From assembly GCA_029959085.1 (NCBI GenBank), contig JARWIR010000003.1, positions 24,815,505 through 24,879,504 on the forward strand: a stretch of 64,000 nt of DNA. Reading direction: 5' to 3'. The position numbers and the translations under genes are program-made. The notes under the pieces were generated by a model. That model was not told the DNA's origin, ran no database searches, and worked only from the letters and a program-made list of their open reading frames with translations. This DNA is from Nemophila menziesii (taxonomy: Eukaryota; Streptophyta; Magnoliopsida; Boraginales; Hydrophyllaceae). Shown here in pieces: positions 1-11,938 of this stretch (the first letter of the stretch is position 1; the number at the start of each line of letters is the position of its first letter).

Positions 1-2870
1 TTTCATACAAAAACTGGTAATTTTTCCTACATAATGTATAAGGGCATCTCATTTCACACCGACTAAGCAAGTGTGATACAAATAATTAGTGATAATGTCC
101 TCCCCTTCTAACCCCCAAGTTTGACAAGAAGCCCATTAATCATGTTGTCATAGAAACCACAAGGTCAGTTGCCCGAGAGTATATGGACTCCAAGGTATCT
201 CCCTAAACTACTACTTCTAGAAAACCCACTTCGCCTTGTGATGCTCACCGCTGGCTCCTCCTCCACGTTCCTTGAGAAATAAATGAGGGAATTCTCCTTA
301 CTAATTGATTGTCTTGGACCTTGGTAGAGTACAATGAGTGATTTCTGCAAAAGATCAAGATTTTATTAGAGGCTTCTGAAAAAAGAATTAAATCATCCGT
401 GAAAAATATACGAGATATTGGGATCCCCCATGAATATAATCGAAGTGGCTTCCATGATCCATTTTCTACAGAATGGTAAATAAGTAATGATAGTTTCTAT
501 GTACACTGCACAAACAAGTATAGTGACTTTGGTTCCCCTCAATAGATACCCTTCTAAGGTAAGAAGGGCTTAGGTGTTCTTTTGTGCTAAAGGACGCTAA
601 ACTCATTCTCGTACACCCAAGATATTTTCACCAAGACCCAACACTCTAGAACCCCCCCAATGACTCCAAATAATTTTGAATGAAGTCCAATATTATCTTG
701 TCATAAGCCTTAGCCAAGTCCACCTTGACTGCCATGTAACTCTTCTTCCCCTTAGTATGCCTCATCACATAGTCTATCTCATCGACCCATACTTCATTAT
801 CAATGGTCAATCTATGGAACAAGAAACTAATCTGATACAGTCCAATGAGATTAGCTAACATAGGTCGGAGATAATCAACTCATGCATTTTGAAGAGCTTA
901 TAATTTACATTAATCAAATCTATCAGCCTAAAATGTGTTATATATTACGGATCACTCGTTTTGGCATAAGATGAACGAGGGTCCACAAAACTTCCCTCGA
1001 AAATACACCCATATCTAAGACACGCCTGATCATATTGCAAACATATGGACCCACTATGTCCCAACACTTCCAATAGAATCCATCTGTCATGCTATCTACA
1101 TAGAGGCCTTATGAGGTTGCATCTGAAATAGTTTTACTCGAACCTCCTCATCCGAAACTGGCTTACTCAAGATCCTAACTGGATCCTTCCCAATATATTG
1201 TCGATGTGGGAGAGAAAAATGGCCACTCAAGCTGCCATCTAACACAAAAAGCGACTTAAAGAATTCTCTAATCCCAAGTCCTTTCTGCTAACTTGTTTGT
1301 GAACATTTCCTGGTTACTGTATTTAATCTTAAAACAAACGTTATTCCCCTGTTAACCAATATCAAAAGATGATAAAAACCTGGTATTACGTTCACCAAAA
1401 TAAATCCAATATATTCCTGCCAGCTAAAATCAATGCATCTCTTCATGTTCAAGAACACTTTCATACTCCTTACTAAGTCTCTTATCCAACTGTAATAACG
1501 ACCCATTATATGACTGCTGGAGTGGATTCGGAATCCCGGTGATTCAGGTTAATAACCACTTCTTCTTACAAAATATATTTCCAAATGTATTATTCTTCCA
1601 ATGCTCTAGTTCATTGTCGTTAACAATTCCTCATTTTTGTGAGATGACATTTTTAAATCCCTCAGGTAGGCATCACATGCTCTCAAATTTTAATCTACAT
1701 TAATCAACTCTTTGGTTTGGGCGAGAGTCTACCGCTATAAGATTCGGTACATGATCAGAGTGAATGCATGGTAAGTTCTAAACTCTCAAAAAAGAGAAGC
1801 ATTCCCACCAAATATCATTTCCATAAGCTCTATCCATTCGCTTCATAATTCTCATGCCTGATCCACGAATCGCTTCAAGTGAATCTCAGTCCTTTGAAAC
1901 CCAGGTCGACTAACTCACATATAGTCTTCCAACTCCTGAAGCCTGTCATGAGTGATGTGATGCTTGCACAACCCTAGTCTTGTCCTCGGGCACACCTACT
2001 TGATTAAAGTTGCTCACCACCAACCTGGGATCCTCAACATTCTATGAGGACCTCTATAAAGCCTCTCATAGAAAATCATGTATCCATGCCTTTGGACTCG
2101 CGTATACTGCAATCACAATCCAAGATACACATAAGATTTAGAATTCAAATGTTAATGACTTGCTTACCAGTCGATAAAATTTGGACCGAAATATCCAGTG
2201 TATTCCCCAATATCCAAATAACCCCCGAGAAACCTATTTCATTGACCTTGATGGAATATTGCATATGGAGGGATTTAATAATTTGAGTCACTTCCACCCC
2301 TTCCGCTTTGGTCTTAACTACATCTTCTTTGGTCTTAAATACATCTGCTTTGGTGGACTCATGTATCACATTTATCTCATCGAACGCTCGTCTAAAACAT
2401 GCACTATTAGCACATCTACAATTCCAAAACGAAATATTGAAAGGGAGATTGGCCTCGGACCAGCCCCATATACGATTAATATTTGTACAAGACATAAAAG
2501 ATAAGATATAAAAAGATAACAAACTTAAATTCCAAGAGAAAAAAGAAAATTAGTCGATAGGTTCACAATAGGCCATTACATAGTTGTATCGTGCTCCAAA
2601 CTTCCCTTTGGGAGGCCTTTTAGGACATTCCTTAAATCAGTATGACCCTAATTAGCCTGCACACCCTCCATTGGTTCCGGAGATGTCTTGGACAACGACT
2701 GAGATTCGTCAAGATAAAATTCCTTATAGTTTGAGGTGTCTTTTTTATCAGCGAAAAATACCTTCAGAGTTGTCTCTAATCTATTCCATAGGCTATCACA
2801 ACTTAAAATTGAACCTATGATACCTACGGCCAAAGACTTTACCTCCATTTCTAGTCGAGTTCATAATATA
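1..2870 (-). mobile_element. Degenerate L1-type LINE fragment (endonuclease, linker and reverse transcriptase remnants)
   Basis: Read on the minus strand, short frames give three consecutive parts of a plant LINE ORF2. An endonuclease part around 1850-2080 includes a PEDKT motif near 1972-1986 and a VDLGFKG-like motif. A linker lies at 1288-1506. A reverse-transcriptase part at 646-861 reads MAVKVDLAKAYDKI. Stops and frameshifts separate them, so nothing functional remains. The same family occurs at 24541-25678 and 32736-33294, with collinear nucleotide similarity. The 3' end would lie beyond base 1. The 5' limit is uncertain; a 66-codon minus frame at 2648-2848 may or may not belong to it. 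Confidence 0.75.
646..861 (-). pseudogene. LINE reverse transcriptase fragment
   Basis: A 71-codon minus frame carries the RT motif in which a conserved K-D/V-D-L-A-K-A-Y-D block precedes the first catalytic aspartate; here it reads VKVDLAKAYDKI followed by a DFIQNYLESLGF-like helix. In non-LTR retrotransposons this is RT block 1-2 of the RVT_1 domain. The YADD box and the rest of the palm are not visible downstream in this frame. It is a relic inside the LINE fragment at 1-2870. Confidence 0.7.
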
Positions 2871-3004
2871 TGTTTTATATTTTTAATGTAATATTTATTG
2901 TAGTTTTTTCTTATTTTACCTTATGTTTTCTTTCTTATTAAATATGAAATCAATATTAGTATTCTAATAAAATTAATAAATATGGTCATATTATTCATTT
3001 GTAA

Positions 3005-3540
3005 GCTACTTTTTACTAATATATAGTACCTGACATTTCTGATCATGCCACATGTTCAATCTATATTATACTACCTCCCTTCCTTAATAATTGTCTTTTT
3101 AGCCAACAATATATATTCTATAATGTATGTCATATTTAAAGTTCCAAAGCAAAATAAATGACTTTTTTCCTATTCTACCCTCCTTTTAAAATGTCTTACC
3201 AATTAAATATTTAATTTTCTCTCTCTTATAATTAGGGACATGTTAGTTAATTTAAACAAAATTTCACCTACTTTTTAGGTTCTTTAATATGTGTGAAAAA
3301 CTCTAAAGAGTCAATTAATATGGAATGGAGGTACTAAGAGAGAAAAATCAAAGAGCGGTCAAAATTATCTTAAATCAAAATTATATAGCACACTCGACAC
3401 TTTAGATCATGCCACATATGTTCAATATATATTATTAGGGGTAATCAAAAAGTCAAAGAGTGTCAAAATTGTCTTATAGCAAAAATATATGACATACTCG
3501 ACGATCCTAATCATGCCACATGTTCAAATGTAAGAAAATC
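3005..3540. repeat. Dispersed ~100-bp repeat units flanking the MITE
   Basis: The string TCATGCCACATGTTCAA or a near match occurs at about 3043, 3408 and 3512, each preceded by a CAAAATT-TCTTA-AAAATATAT-GACA-type block. The unit is roughly 100 bp. The MITE lies between the first and second units. No coding content is seen. Confidence 0.5.
3071..3334. mobile_element. Stowaway-like MITE
   Basis: A 264-bp unit has imperfect terminal inverted repeats: the left end reads TACCTCCCTTCC after one base, and the right end is the complement of TACCTCCATTCC. TA dinucleotides flank both sides (3069-3070 and 3335-3336). Short length, no ORF, AT-rich interior, a CTCC-type terminus and a TA target duplication are the hallmarks of Tc1/mariner-derived Stowaway MITEs. 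A single related terminus is seen near 24370. Confidence 0.65.
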
Positions 3541-4863
3541 TTACACCAACCCTCTAACTCCCACTATCGCATCACTAACCCATGTTCCCCATGCTTTTTT
3601 TTCTTACTAATACACCATTATGTTGTTGTTTTTTATTTTGGCCCATGGTTGAAGTTCAATGAGCAAATCCAACCAAGTAAAGTTATAAATTTTCAATCAT
3701 TTTTTTGTTTCATTACTAGTTAATCTGAGTGTAATATTCTGCTCAGACTCCAATGCTTTTATTTCTTTGGTTTCTGGTTTTGCATCAATCATAGTGTGAT
3801 ATCTCACATAAACTATTATTTTTAGGTAATATATTTATCTTTACATTCCTGTATTATCATATATGTGTGCAATTTACCTAACTCCAGACGCATTTTTTCA
3901 CCGCAAGGAGTCACACCATAAAGTGAGATTCAACAGTTAGTTAGTTTTCAAATTTTATAGCATCTAATTCTCTGAGGCACCATCTTCATGGGCTCTATCT
4001 TCAGTCGAATAGTTGAATAACAATTAAGTAACCTATCCTGCAACAATGTCTTCAATTTTGTGCACAACTCAAAACATTTTGCCTACACAATTTTTTTGTT
4101 GGCATTCGTTTGCATTAAGATTTTCAGATCCTTTTCGCAAAACTTTAGCTCATTAAAATAGTAGAATGAGGATATAAGTATCATTTTTTTTCTTTAGTTT
4201 GTTGTGATTTTATTTCTTCGGATATCGTCTTGGTTATAAAGAGTAAAATCATTAACATCTTTTATAGGAAAAACGAAATTTCATTTAGTCTATTTACTTA
4301 TTAGTTAGATTTTTAGCATTGGAATATTCTTACCTTCAACCTATCCCAAATTTTTTTTTTTTATATTTTACTTAATACTTGTACTTTTTGTTTAGATTAT
4401 TGTTATATTGGATTGGATGATTTTAAATTTGAGTAAACTAAAATTTTCTTATGGTCTTCTATGCGCTTAATGTATTTATTTTAGATTTCCTTTGATTAGG
4501 GTAGCATAATTATTATACTATTATTACATTCAAGTAGATTTTTCATACAATATACATTTTAAACATATGCATCTAATTTGGCTTAATTGAGTGAAATTTC
4601 TTTAATACATTATCAACTTTATATTTGTGAGGTTGGGTTGATATGAATTTTAATCAATTGGTTGTCCTATACTGATTAGTTGTCATAAAAATATATTTGA
4701 ATATTTTAAGTAGATCTAGGGTTAAATTTTCATTTGATATACAGTGTGGTGGACTTTTTACTAACTATTAGATTAACTTGTTTTTGTTTTGCAAAATCAA
4801 AATGATGTTTTCTTCATAGATCAGAGGCGTGAAACGCCGTTATCTAAACACTAAGTAACTTTC
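3541..4863. other. AT-rich intergenic DNA
   Basis: No ORF longer than about 60 codons shows family resemblance, and no terminal repeats or RNA genes were recognised. The stretch is AT-rich with poly-T runs (for example around 4352). It is probably host intergenic sequence or fully decayed repeats. Confidence 0.5.
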
Positions 4864-5290
4864 TCATGTGGAGTCTAATAAAATTCTAATAAATGCACAC
4901 CCGCTCCTATCTCGTGTTAGAAAACTCCACGAGTACTCTGGAGGGTCATCATACTCACATGGATTCTCAAGAAAATCCGCTCCTTCCTTTGCCAGTGTAT
5001 ATGCACACATATTCGCTTCGCGATAGAAGTGACTCACCTTAAATTTTGGATGTTCTTGTAGGATTTTAGTGCAATCCGGTCCAATGTGACAAGTCCAACT
5101 CTTAGAACTACCACCTCCCTTCACTAGCGTACGAAGTTCTCTCGAATCAGCCTCATTGATCTTTTATGACTCGATTGACCGCCCATCTCAATCCATTATC
5201 TAGCGCCAAAATTTCCGAGTAGAAAGGTGACTCACACATGCACGCTCTGGAGAAACCAACGAGATTCGAGATTACCCTAGAACAGAAATT
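4864..5290 (-). pseudogene. LINE-derived RNase H (RVT_3) fragment
   Basis: On the minus strand the frames read ...SRACMCESPFYSEILALDNGLRW, then (after a frameshift near 5150) an 86-codon frame containing VSHFYREANMCAYTLAKEGADF. The EILAL..GL helix and the REAN..A..LA motif are the second and last conserved blocks of plant-type RNase H domains at the C-terminus of L1-like LINE ORF2. A frameshift separates the halves and the usual REANxxADxLA aspartate is replaced (CAYTLA), so it is inactive. Its orientation matches the LINE fragment at 1-2870, but order and spacing make it a separate copy. Confidence 0.7.
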
Positions 5291-6573
5291 CGGGAACTTC
5301 AAATGATATTTTATTAAATTTGAGTTTCTTTATATTGAATTTTTTATAAGAGATGTGCAGTTATTAGTGTTTATAAATATTTTTTAAAATTTATTCAAGG
5401 ATTATATGTATGAACGAGTAATTTTATATGTTCACTTAAAATTCAATATTTAAGAAATTATACACAAATTTGTAGACAAATTAAATGAGCAAAAGATTGA
5501 TATCTCCTAAACCTTTTTGGAAAATCTAAAACCTCCCCTGAACAAAAACCTTAAATACCACAAATACCCCATGTACTATACTACTAACTACTGAAACATT
5601 TCGTCCGTCCATTTCTTTAGCAACGAATGTAATGCACACACTGATTTTTTTCAACTAGAGGAGCATTTCACAATTTTTGTGAATGACCAGAGGTACCAAT
5701 ATACATACCATAGTCTATTTAATATTAATAACCGGGAAGGGAAGATCACCAAATACACATCATTAGAGGAGAAATGACGCTTGTTGGCAAGTTCCAGGTC
5801 CACACTTCCACCAAGAGAGTGGGGGGGGGGGGGGGAGAGAATCCTCAAGAGACAATTTTCCTTTTATCGGATTAAGTTGTATGGTATCATCTTCATCACT
5901 AGAAATTGATAGGATCCTAGGACATCGTGTCATAATGGATTCAAGCACGACCCTCAGAGTCGGTCGATTAAACAACCTCGATATCACCATCAACCGGGTC
6001 ATGTAGTTTGCTGGAAGAGACAAGTACTTCATCCTTGACCTTGACTTTGGAGTCGACCCACGTCATCTCATCAGTACATATGAGCCCCTTGTTTAGAAAC
6101 CTATTAATGTCCGTTTGCCAAATAAAATTAGCATGGATAAGAAAAATGAGCTACAAAAAAAATAAAAGACGTGTTTTTCTTTGTAAGGACCCTTTGGGAG
6201 TCCAAGGCAATTATCCTTCGAGGACACGAGGAGTAATTGACCCTTTCTAAATAAATCTTGTAATGAGCATCTATTTTCGATTCTTTAATGACCTAATTTG
6301 AAAACACCCCAAACATTGGGACACTATCTTTAATGTTTTAAATTTTGCAACGATAATCCTCTTCATCGACTCGGATTGGGAATAGAATCATATTAGGAAA
6401 AACATACATTCCATGAAGATGGTATAAAACATGTTGAAAGTTGTCAAACAAAGACAAATATCTCATGCCAGCCCGAGTGACTACTAGAAAAGGTGTTAAA
6501 CATGGATATATTTGTGTGATTCTTTTTACTGGGATAAACCGTGTACCATCCTTCTTGAATTTGGAATTTTTTT
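5291..6573. other. Unrecognised low-complexity and decayed sequence
   Basis: Short frames exist on both strands, including an 89-codon minus frame at 5763-6032, but none shows a recognisable motif or a plausible gene structure. A 15-base G run lies at 5821-5835. No terminal repeats were found. Confidence 0.4.
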
Positions 6574-6743
6574 GATATATGGGTGTCTGGGACAGCTTTC
6601 ACACACCACGACTATTCCCATAGGAAATATACACGCCTCCTCATGCATATAGGTTACCCATGTTCAGGGAGGGGATTCGAACCCTGTACCTCTTGATTTA
6701 CCCCTTTAGGTGGTGAAGAAATATCAAGGCTCTGGCCAGTTGA
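6574..6743 (-). mobile_element. Au-like tRNA-derived SINE
   Basis: A ~170-bp unit on the minus strand has an internal pol III B box reading GGTTCGAATCC at 6683-6673, a perfect match to the tRNA B-box consensus. Its 3' part (AGTCGTGGTGTGTGAAAGCT, then GTCCCAGACACCC) strongly resembles the 3' region of the widespread plant Au SINE family as I know it. It is flanked by a near-perfect 16-19 bp direct repeat of TTGAATTTGGATTTTT type (about 6555-6573 and 6744-6759), as expected of a LINE-mobilised target duplication. The A box is less clear. Confidence 0.75.
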
Positions 6744-7401
6744 TTGAATTTGGATTTTTCTTGAAAGACTCGAGGGGTCGTCCACTGTGACGGTTGGGTT
6801 CTTTCCTATCTTAAATAAATCTAAAAAAGTTAATCTGCGGGACTATGTTTAATATTCTTTTGATAAATAATGTAAAAGGCAATGATCTTTCCCCAAGCAT
6901 TGGGAGACAACTGGTCGGGTCTGAAATAGTAGGTCTTTAAAAGGTTCAAAGGATTACCTCATCCCCATAACAAATAAATGTAGGTACAAGTCTAACTCAC
7001 CTCAAAACTGTCAGCCGCTGACGCCTTAGGAACCCTAATCTCTACTTTCGGTGGACCATCAAGGAAGACAAGAAGAGATTTACCATCTGCGTGTTAAAGA
7101 GAATATTATTTGATGCACCCAGAAACTAATATGCGGGTTGGGTTTACCCTAGTTTTGCGCTTAGACAGACGATGTGTATTTCCCCTAGAAAAAGAAACCT
7201 CAACCTCCTTCAACAAGGGGTTATCTCCTATATCTGGGTACAAAAGCTTACTATATAGACAATGGATACTAGAGGTTTCTAAAGTTAAGGATTCAATGGG
7301 TATTAAGAAGGTTCGCCTACGTTGGGGTCACCCACCTGAAATACGGGCTCATGCATGGAAATGCCACAAGAGAGGGCAGCAAAAGCCTTTGAAGAAGAAA
7401 A
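6744..7401. other. Unrecognised sequence upstream of duplicated segment
   Basis: It contains a 98-codon plus-strand frame at 7110-7406 with no recognisable domain. It has no counterpart beside copy B, so it lies outside the duplicated segment. Confidence 0.35.
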
Positions 7402-8557
7402 CATAAAGCTAAAGTAATAAAATGGAATGCAGGATTACCTTTGAAAAACAAGATTTTGGAGAATTTAACAGTTAAGGTTCTCTCAAAAGTTTGGGAAAGC
7501 TAAAGAAGAGGAAAAGAAAGTTCCTCTAGATAGATGTACTTACAACTCGAGGAATCAGGCGTGTATTCAATGAACTAGTAGCATAGGCTCCTACGAGTTA
7601 AGATTACACTTCAGAGTAAACCTTACAAAACCAATGACCAGTGTTTTATGGTTTAAAGGGGTGCTTGATAAGGAATATCATTAACCTTGAATAGGCGAGG
7701 TTAAGACAAAACAAGATTATTTTGACATGAAGAACGTCGAATCCACCTCCTCAAGACGCGCTCTGGCAGAACTTTGTTTACTTTAGGACGACATAGAAAC
7801 TAACCAGCTCTACTTACTTAGCAGTTATCTGAACGAGATCCGACTCAAGGATGAACACGTGGTATCAAGAATAACTTCCTAGTTAACTATTGTCTAAAGA
7901 TCGTGTCATTGTGGACAATACTAGTGGGCATAATTGCGACAAGAAACTCTATAAAATGGAGTATAACATGTAGATAAACAACCAATGTAATCTAGACTCT
8001 TTAACACATCAAACATGCAATTAAGAACACACCATCGTAGATATTATATTCATACCCATCTACAACCTCAATTTTATGGTATAGTTGGGGACACTCCGAA
8101 CTCCGAAAAAATTGTACAAGACAATCAATATTATGGGACAATCAATACATATAAGTGAGATCATGGTTCACCTTTTGCTACATTGAAGCCCTATCCAAAC
8201 GTCTCAATTTGACAACTTTAAACAACTTCCACAAATATAAAGACCGGAAGTTCTTTTGCAATTTAGATAATTATTGATAAATTTACAACTTTCAGTAGGT
8301 CAAGTCAAATAACAGATGGAAGCAATTATTGTAATTCATCAAAAGACATGTGTATACTTTATTGTTACGTGACTATCTTTCTTACTTTATAGAAACTAAC
8401 GTCTCCTTGTAAACCATCACTATATCACTATAGATAGCCTATGACATAGCCTGTATCAGTGATTTCATGAGTATCATGGACACACAGTTACAAATTTTTT
8501 ATTTCAATAAGTATGGTTTCATTTTTTACAAGAAACAAGAATAAAGTGGATTATTAC

Positions 8558-8880
8558 TCATAAATCAACAAATATTTGTCCAAGATCCCACCAATGCTGT
8601 ATTGCTTTATTACCCATATCTTTCACAAAATTTTGTCCAAAATTATAGATATCTTTAATGGCAACCAATGCAAGAGAATCATTTAAGACTATGGAAATCT
8701 TGCCAAATTGATACCAATATATGTGATTGTTTTAGGAAGCTTTGTCTTGAAATTTTCCAGTGCTCACACTAAAAGAAAAGATATTATCACTTTACTTTTT
8801 TACAGCCCAATCCAATGCTCCATTTGCGGATACTCTCTCCACCAACGAAGCAAAATTATGCACAGAATTAAATTCAATAA
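8558..8880 (-). pseudogene. Unidentified two-exon gene remnant, copy A
   Basis: On the minus strand an exon-like frame ending ...ANGALDWAVK runs into a good donor (AAAAA/GTAAAG; donor GT complement at 8794-8795). A short gap ends in CTTTTAG (8769-8770), and a second frame at 8768-8558 reads STGKFQDKAS, stop, then NNHIYWYQFGK...KDMGNKAIQHWWDLG...FVDL, stop. The same frame, including the internal TAA, is preserved in copy B at 51022-51330, so an ancestral exon is likely. Copy B differs by one base in the T run at the donor, shifting the frame. I do not recognise the family. Confidence 0.35.
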
Positions 8881-9554
8881 TTGAAAGCAGACAATTAAAA
8901 TTGAAAAATTCATATACACCATCAATACGATATAAAAAATTGAGTATTCATAAAAACTATTTGTATATAAAATGTAAAGAAAGGTGGCCTTGAAAATCCT
9001 AATGATCCTCGTGTAAGATTGAAGCGTGATTGTGTTGGTGTTATCACAGCTTTTAAATTTAAGGGTTTGTCCGATCATCCCTTTAATTGTTGCAGATACT
9101 CACATGTAAGTATTGGTAAACTCTTAAGGTTTCTATATCTGTATATAAATGGTTAAATATAATATGGCTAAATTAATATAAGTCAGTGTTTAAATTACTA
9201 TTATAGAAACCCAGCATGGGCTGATGTAAAGGTAGCACAGGCTAAATATTTGCTATCGTTTAACTGAATTTAACCATCTTACTTTGCAGCTATAGACTTT
9301 TACCCATTCACAAATACTTTATAATGTCAATGAGTAAGAAATGTTGAGTTGTTCTTGACTACAGTATATGCTAGAGAAAGAAATGAAAATTGTGGAAAAC
9401 TTTGCAAGGTATTCAAGCAATGTGTTGCTTGAGCACCAAATCATCTTTTGACAACCATATTTAATTAAATTTAATAAGTCAATACATCTTTTGAACCTTC
9501 CTTAACGTAGTTTGTTATATTACTGTGATAGAAGAGACAAATCATCATCGAATA

Positions 9555-10865
9555 CTAAATCATGCTAAGGAGCTTAGGATGTTGAGAACCTCGTTCATAT
9601 ATGATGTCACAAGTAGTTGCATCCAATGAGAAACCATGTTGTTTCGTTTCATTGATTAATTCAATTGCCTCTTCATTCTTATCTTTCTTAACATTGTAGG
9701 CCGTCACATTATTTAGCAAGAACCCACGTTTCTTCAGATATGAAGGAATATCTTCATAAAGTTGAAAAGCCTTATCAAACCACCCTTTCTTCACCAAAGC
9801 ATTGAGTAAAGTGTTATATGTTTTAATATCAGGATCACAACCTCTAGATATCATAGTACTCAAAACCCCCATAGCTTCCTCCATTTCACCTTGCAAACAA
9901 TATGCACCAAGCAATGCATTATAAGTAACAAAATTTGGTTTTAGGCCTACTTCAATCATCATCTCTATAAATCTATTTATATCTTCAACTAATCCTTCTT
10001 TACCATATGAATCCACCAATTTGTTGAATGTACCTACATTTGGAATGACTTTATAACCCAACATTTCAATCAACAACACCTCAGCCTTTTCTTTCCTACC
10101 AAAGTTACAGAATCCATGGATCAACGAAGTATAAGTGACTACATCTGGGATTATGCCCTTATCTTTCATTTCAGAAAATAATTTAATGGCATCATCTACC
10201 ATGCCATCCTTGCATAGACTATCAACAATGGTGTTATAAGAATAAATGCCAGGTTTAATAATCCCCTTTTCAAATACACGTAGCCATTCAAGAGCCTTGA
10301 CCGTATGTCCATGTTTGCAAAGACCATTTATGATAATACTAAAAGTAACTTCATCACATGGCTCGCAATGTTTTTCACTTGTTAACTTTAGGTATAAGCT
10401 GACAGCCTCATCTCCTTTATCTTCATCAAAGAGGCCCTTTATCAGGGTGGTATAGGTAACCACATTAGGAACATGACCGCTTTTGATCACACAGCCTAAT
10501 ATCGCAAAACCCATATTGCTTTTTTTTAAAGAGCAACAGCAATTTATAGCTATACTCATGGTGTAATTATCTACTGGAGCCCCAAAAACACGCATTTCTC
10601 TGAATAGAGAAAGAGCATAGGGGTAATCTTTCATATTCACAGCAGTATTCAATATATAATTGTAGTTTATAGCAGAAAGCTTGGGTTGCGTTCGAATCAT
10701 TTCTTTCACAATAAAATGAGCAACTTTGGCATTATCGATAACATCAAAAGATGGAATTGAAGAATAAAAGAAGAGGGGAAATGGGTTACCGATTTTGTTC
10801 AAGGAAGAAACAGAAGATCTTAAGTAGACCAAAGAAGAACAAATTGAAGAGCCGCTCAGCTTCAT
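9555..10865 (-). CDS. RFL-type P-class pentatricopeptide repeat protein, copy A
   Basis: The frame encodes 436 residues. The N-terminus (MKLSGSSICSSL..., rich in Ser, Arg and Leu with almost no acids) looks like an organelle-targeting presequence. From about residue 60 there are nine consecutive 35-residue P-type PPR motifs of the form VVTYTTLIKGL...G..P, plus a damaged tenth. PPR proteins bind organellar RNA, each motif contacting one base. The phrasing SLCKDGMVDDAIKLFSEMKDKGIIPDVVTYTSLIHGFCNFGR is typical of the restorer-of-fertility-like clade. Motif 10 lacks six residues present in copy B (an 18-bp in-frame deletion near 9690). RFL proteins are usually longer, so it may be shortened. The gene is intronless, as is usual. 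Whether it is expressed is unknown. Confidence 0.85.
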   Translation of the reverse strand: MKLSGSSICSSLVYLRSSVSSLNKIGNPFPLFFYSSIPSFDVIDNAKVAHFIVKEMIRTQPKLSAINYNYILNTAVNMKDYPYALSLFREMRVFGAPVDNYTMSIAINCCCSLKKSNMGFAILGCVIKSGHVPNVVTYTTLIKGLFDEDKGDEAVSLYLKLTSEKHCEPCDEVTFSIIINGLCKHGHTVKALEWLRVFEKGIIKPGIYSYNTIVDSLCKDGMVDDAIKLFSEMKDKGIIPDVVTYTSLIHGFCNFGRKEKAEVLLIEMLGYKVIPNVGTFNKLVDSYGKEGLVEDINRFIEMMIEVGLKPNFVTYNALLGAYCLQGEMEEAMGVLSTMISRGCDPDIKTYNTLLNALVKKGWFDKAFQLYEDIPSYLKKRGFLLNNVTAYNVKKDKNEEAIELINETKQHGFSLDATTCDIIYERGSQHPKLLSMI

Positions 10866-11938
10866 GACGCTATGCCTTCGAGATAATGACGTGAGCAGAA
10901 AATGATTTTTGGTGAGATTGCAGTGAAAAAGATTTTGATTATAGGGAAATAGGTTAGCTTTGACGATTGGGAACGAGGGTAACTAGGGCTGAGCAAGAAA
11001 ATGGGTTTGGGTAATTTGGGTAAAAAAGGAGGATAAAAAAAAAGGGATTTTGGGTATTTTTAACATTGGCCCAATGTTAACTTGGGCCTAACATTTGAGA
11101 AGCTGGACCTGTCCAAATTACTACGGGCCTCTCTTTGGCTTCTTAACACTCGGGTTGGACCCGACCAACCCTTCATCAATAAAAAAATAAAAAAAATATA
11201 CATAATGTGTAAAATCTTATCCGATCTTTCATTTCTTTCCTTTCTCAGTTTGGTTCCTTGCTTTTCACCTTCTCTCTTCTGAAACACGAAAGAGGCGAAC
11301 CCTAAGCCATCAAATCTCTATCTTCTCTGCCGATTTCTGTATGCTAGATGCCTATATCTTGTACTATATTATTATTCTTCTTCTCTTCTCTGCCGATTTC
11401 TGGGTCAACATTTAATGAAGCCGCGTTTGGTTGTTGGATTCGAGAGCTTGCATTTAATGTGGCCTGAAAAAACCCTCTTTGAGGTCTGATGTAGCCGTTG
11501 TTGATTGATTCAATAACGTGTTGCCTTATTCTCATTCGATTAGCCATGGGTTTTTGGCTATATACTGGGGTTTTTTCAGATCGAGAAAAGCCACACCATT
11601 CAAAGGTATTTCTAAACCCTCTTCTCAATTTATTTCTATTTCATTTTCTGTTAATTGTTTTACCCGATTTTAATTTGTTTCAATTTTTTTTTGTCACAGA
11701 TACGAATCAATTTAAGGTAATAGTTTAATTAATTTTATGGTGTTTGTATTTTCTATTAGTGTTCTTGTGATGTTAATTAATTTTTTGGTTTTGTTTTTGT
11801 TCACATGCTATACGCATTTTATTTTCTAAAGCCTTCTTAAGTTTCTGAGTTAGGTAAACACTAATTTCTCTTTGATTTAACTAAGTTCTTTCTTTTTATT
11901 GCCTTCTGATGTAATTAATTTCTAACTTTTTATCGCAG

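Noticed and set aside
8800..9078. 92-codon minus ORF rich in Ile, Phe and Leu
   Set aside because: The frame is broken in copy B and has the composition of translated AT-rich DNA; the exon-like frame overlapping it at 8796-8880 fits splice signals better.
11060..11287. Overlapping ORFs on both strands near the hAT left end
   Set aside because: They lie in the hAT leader, contain no motif, and the transposase gene and its 5'UTR intron explain the region.
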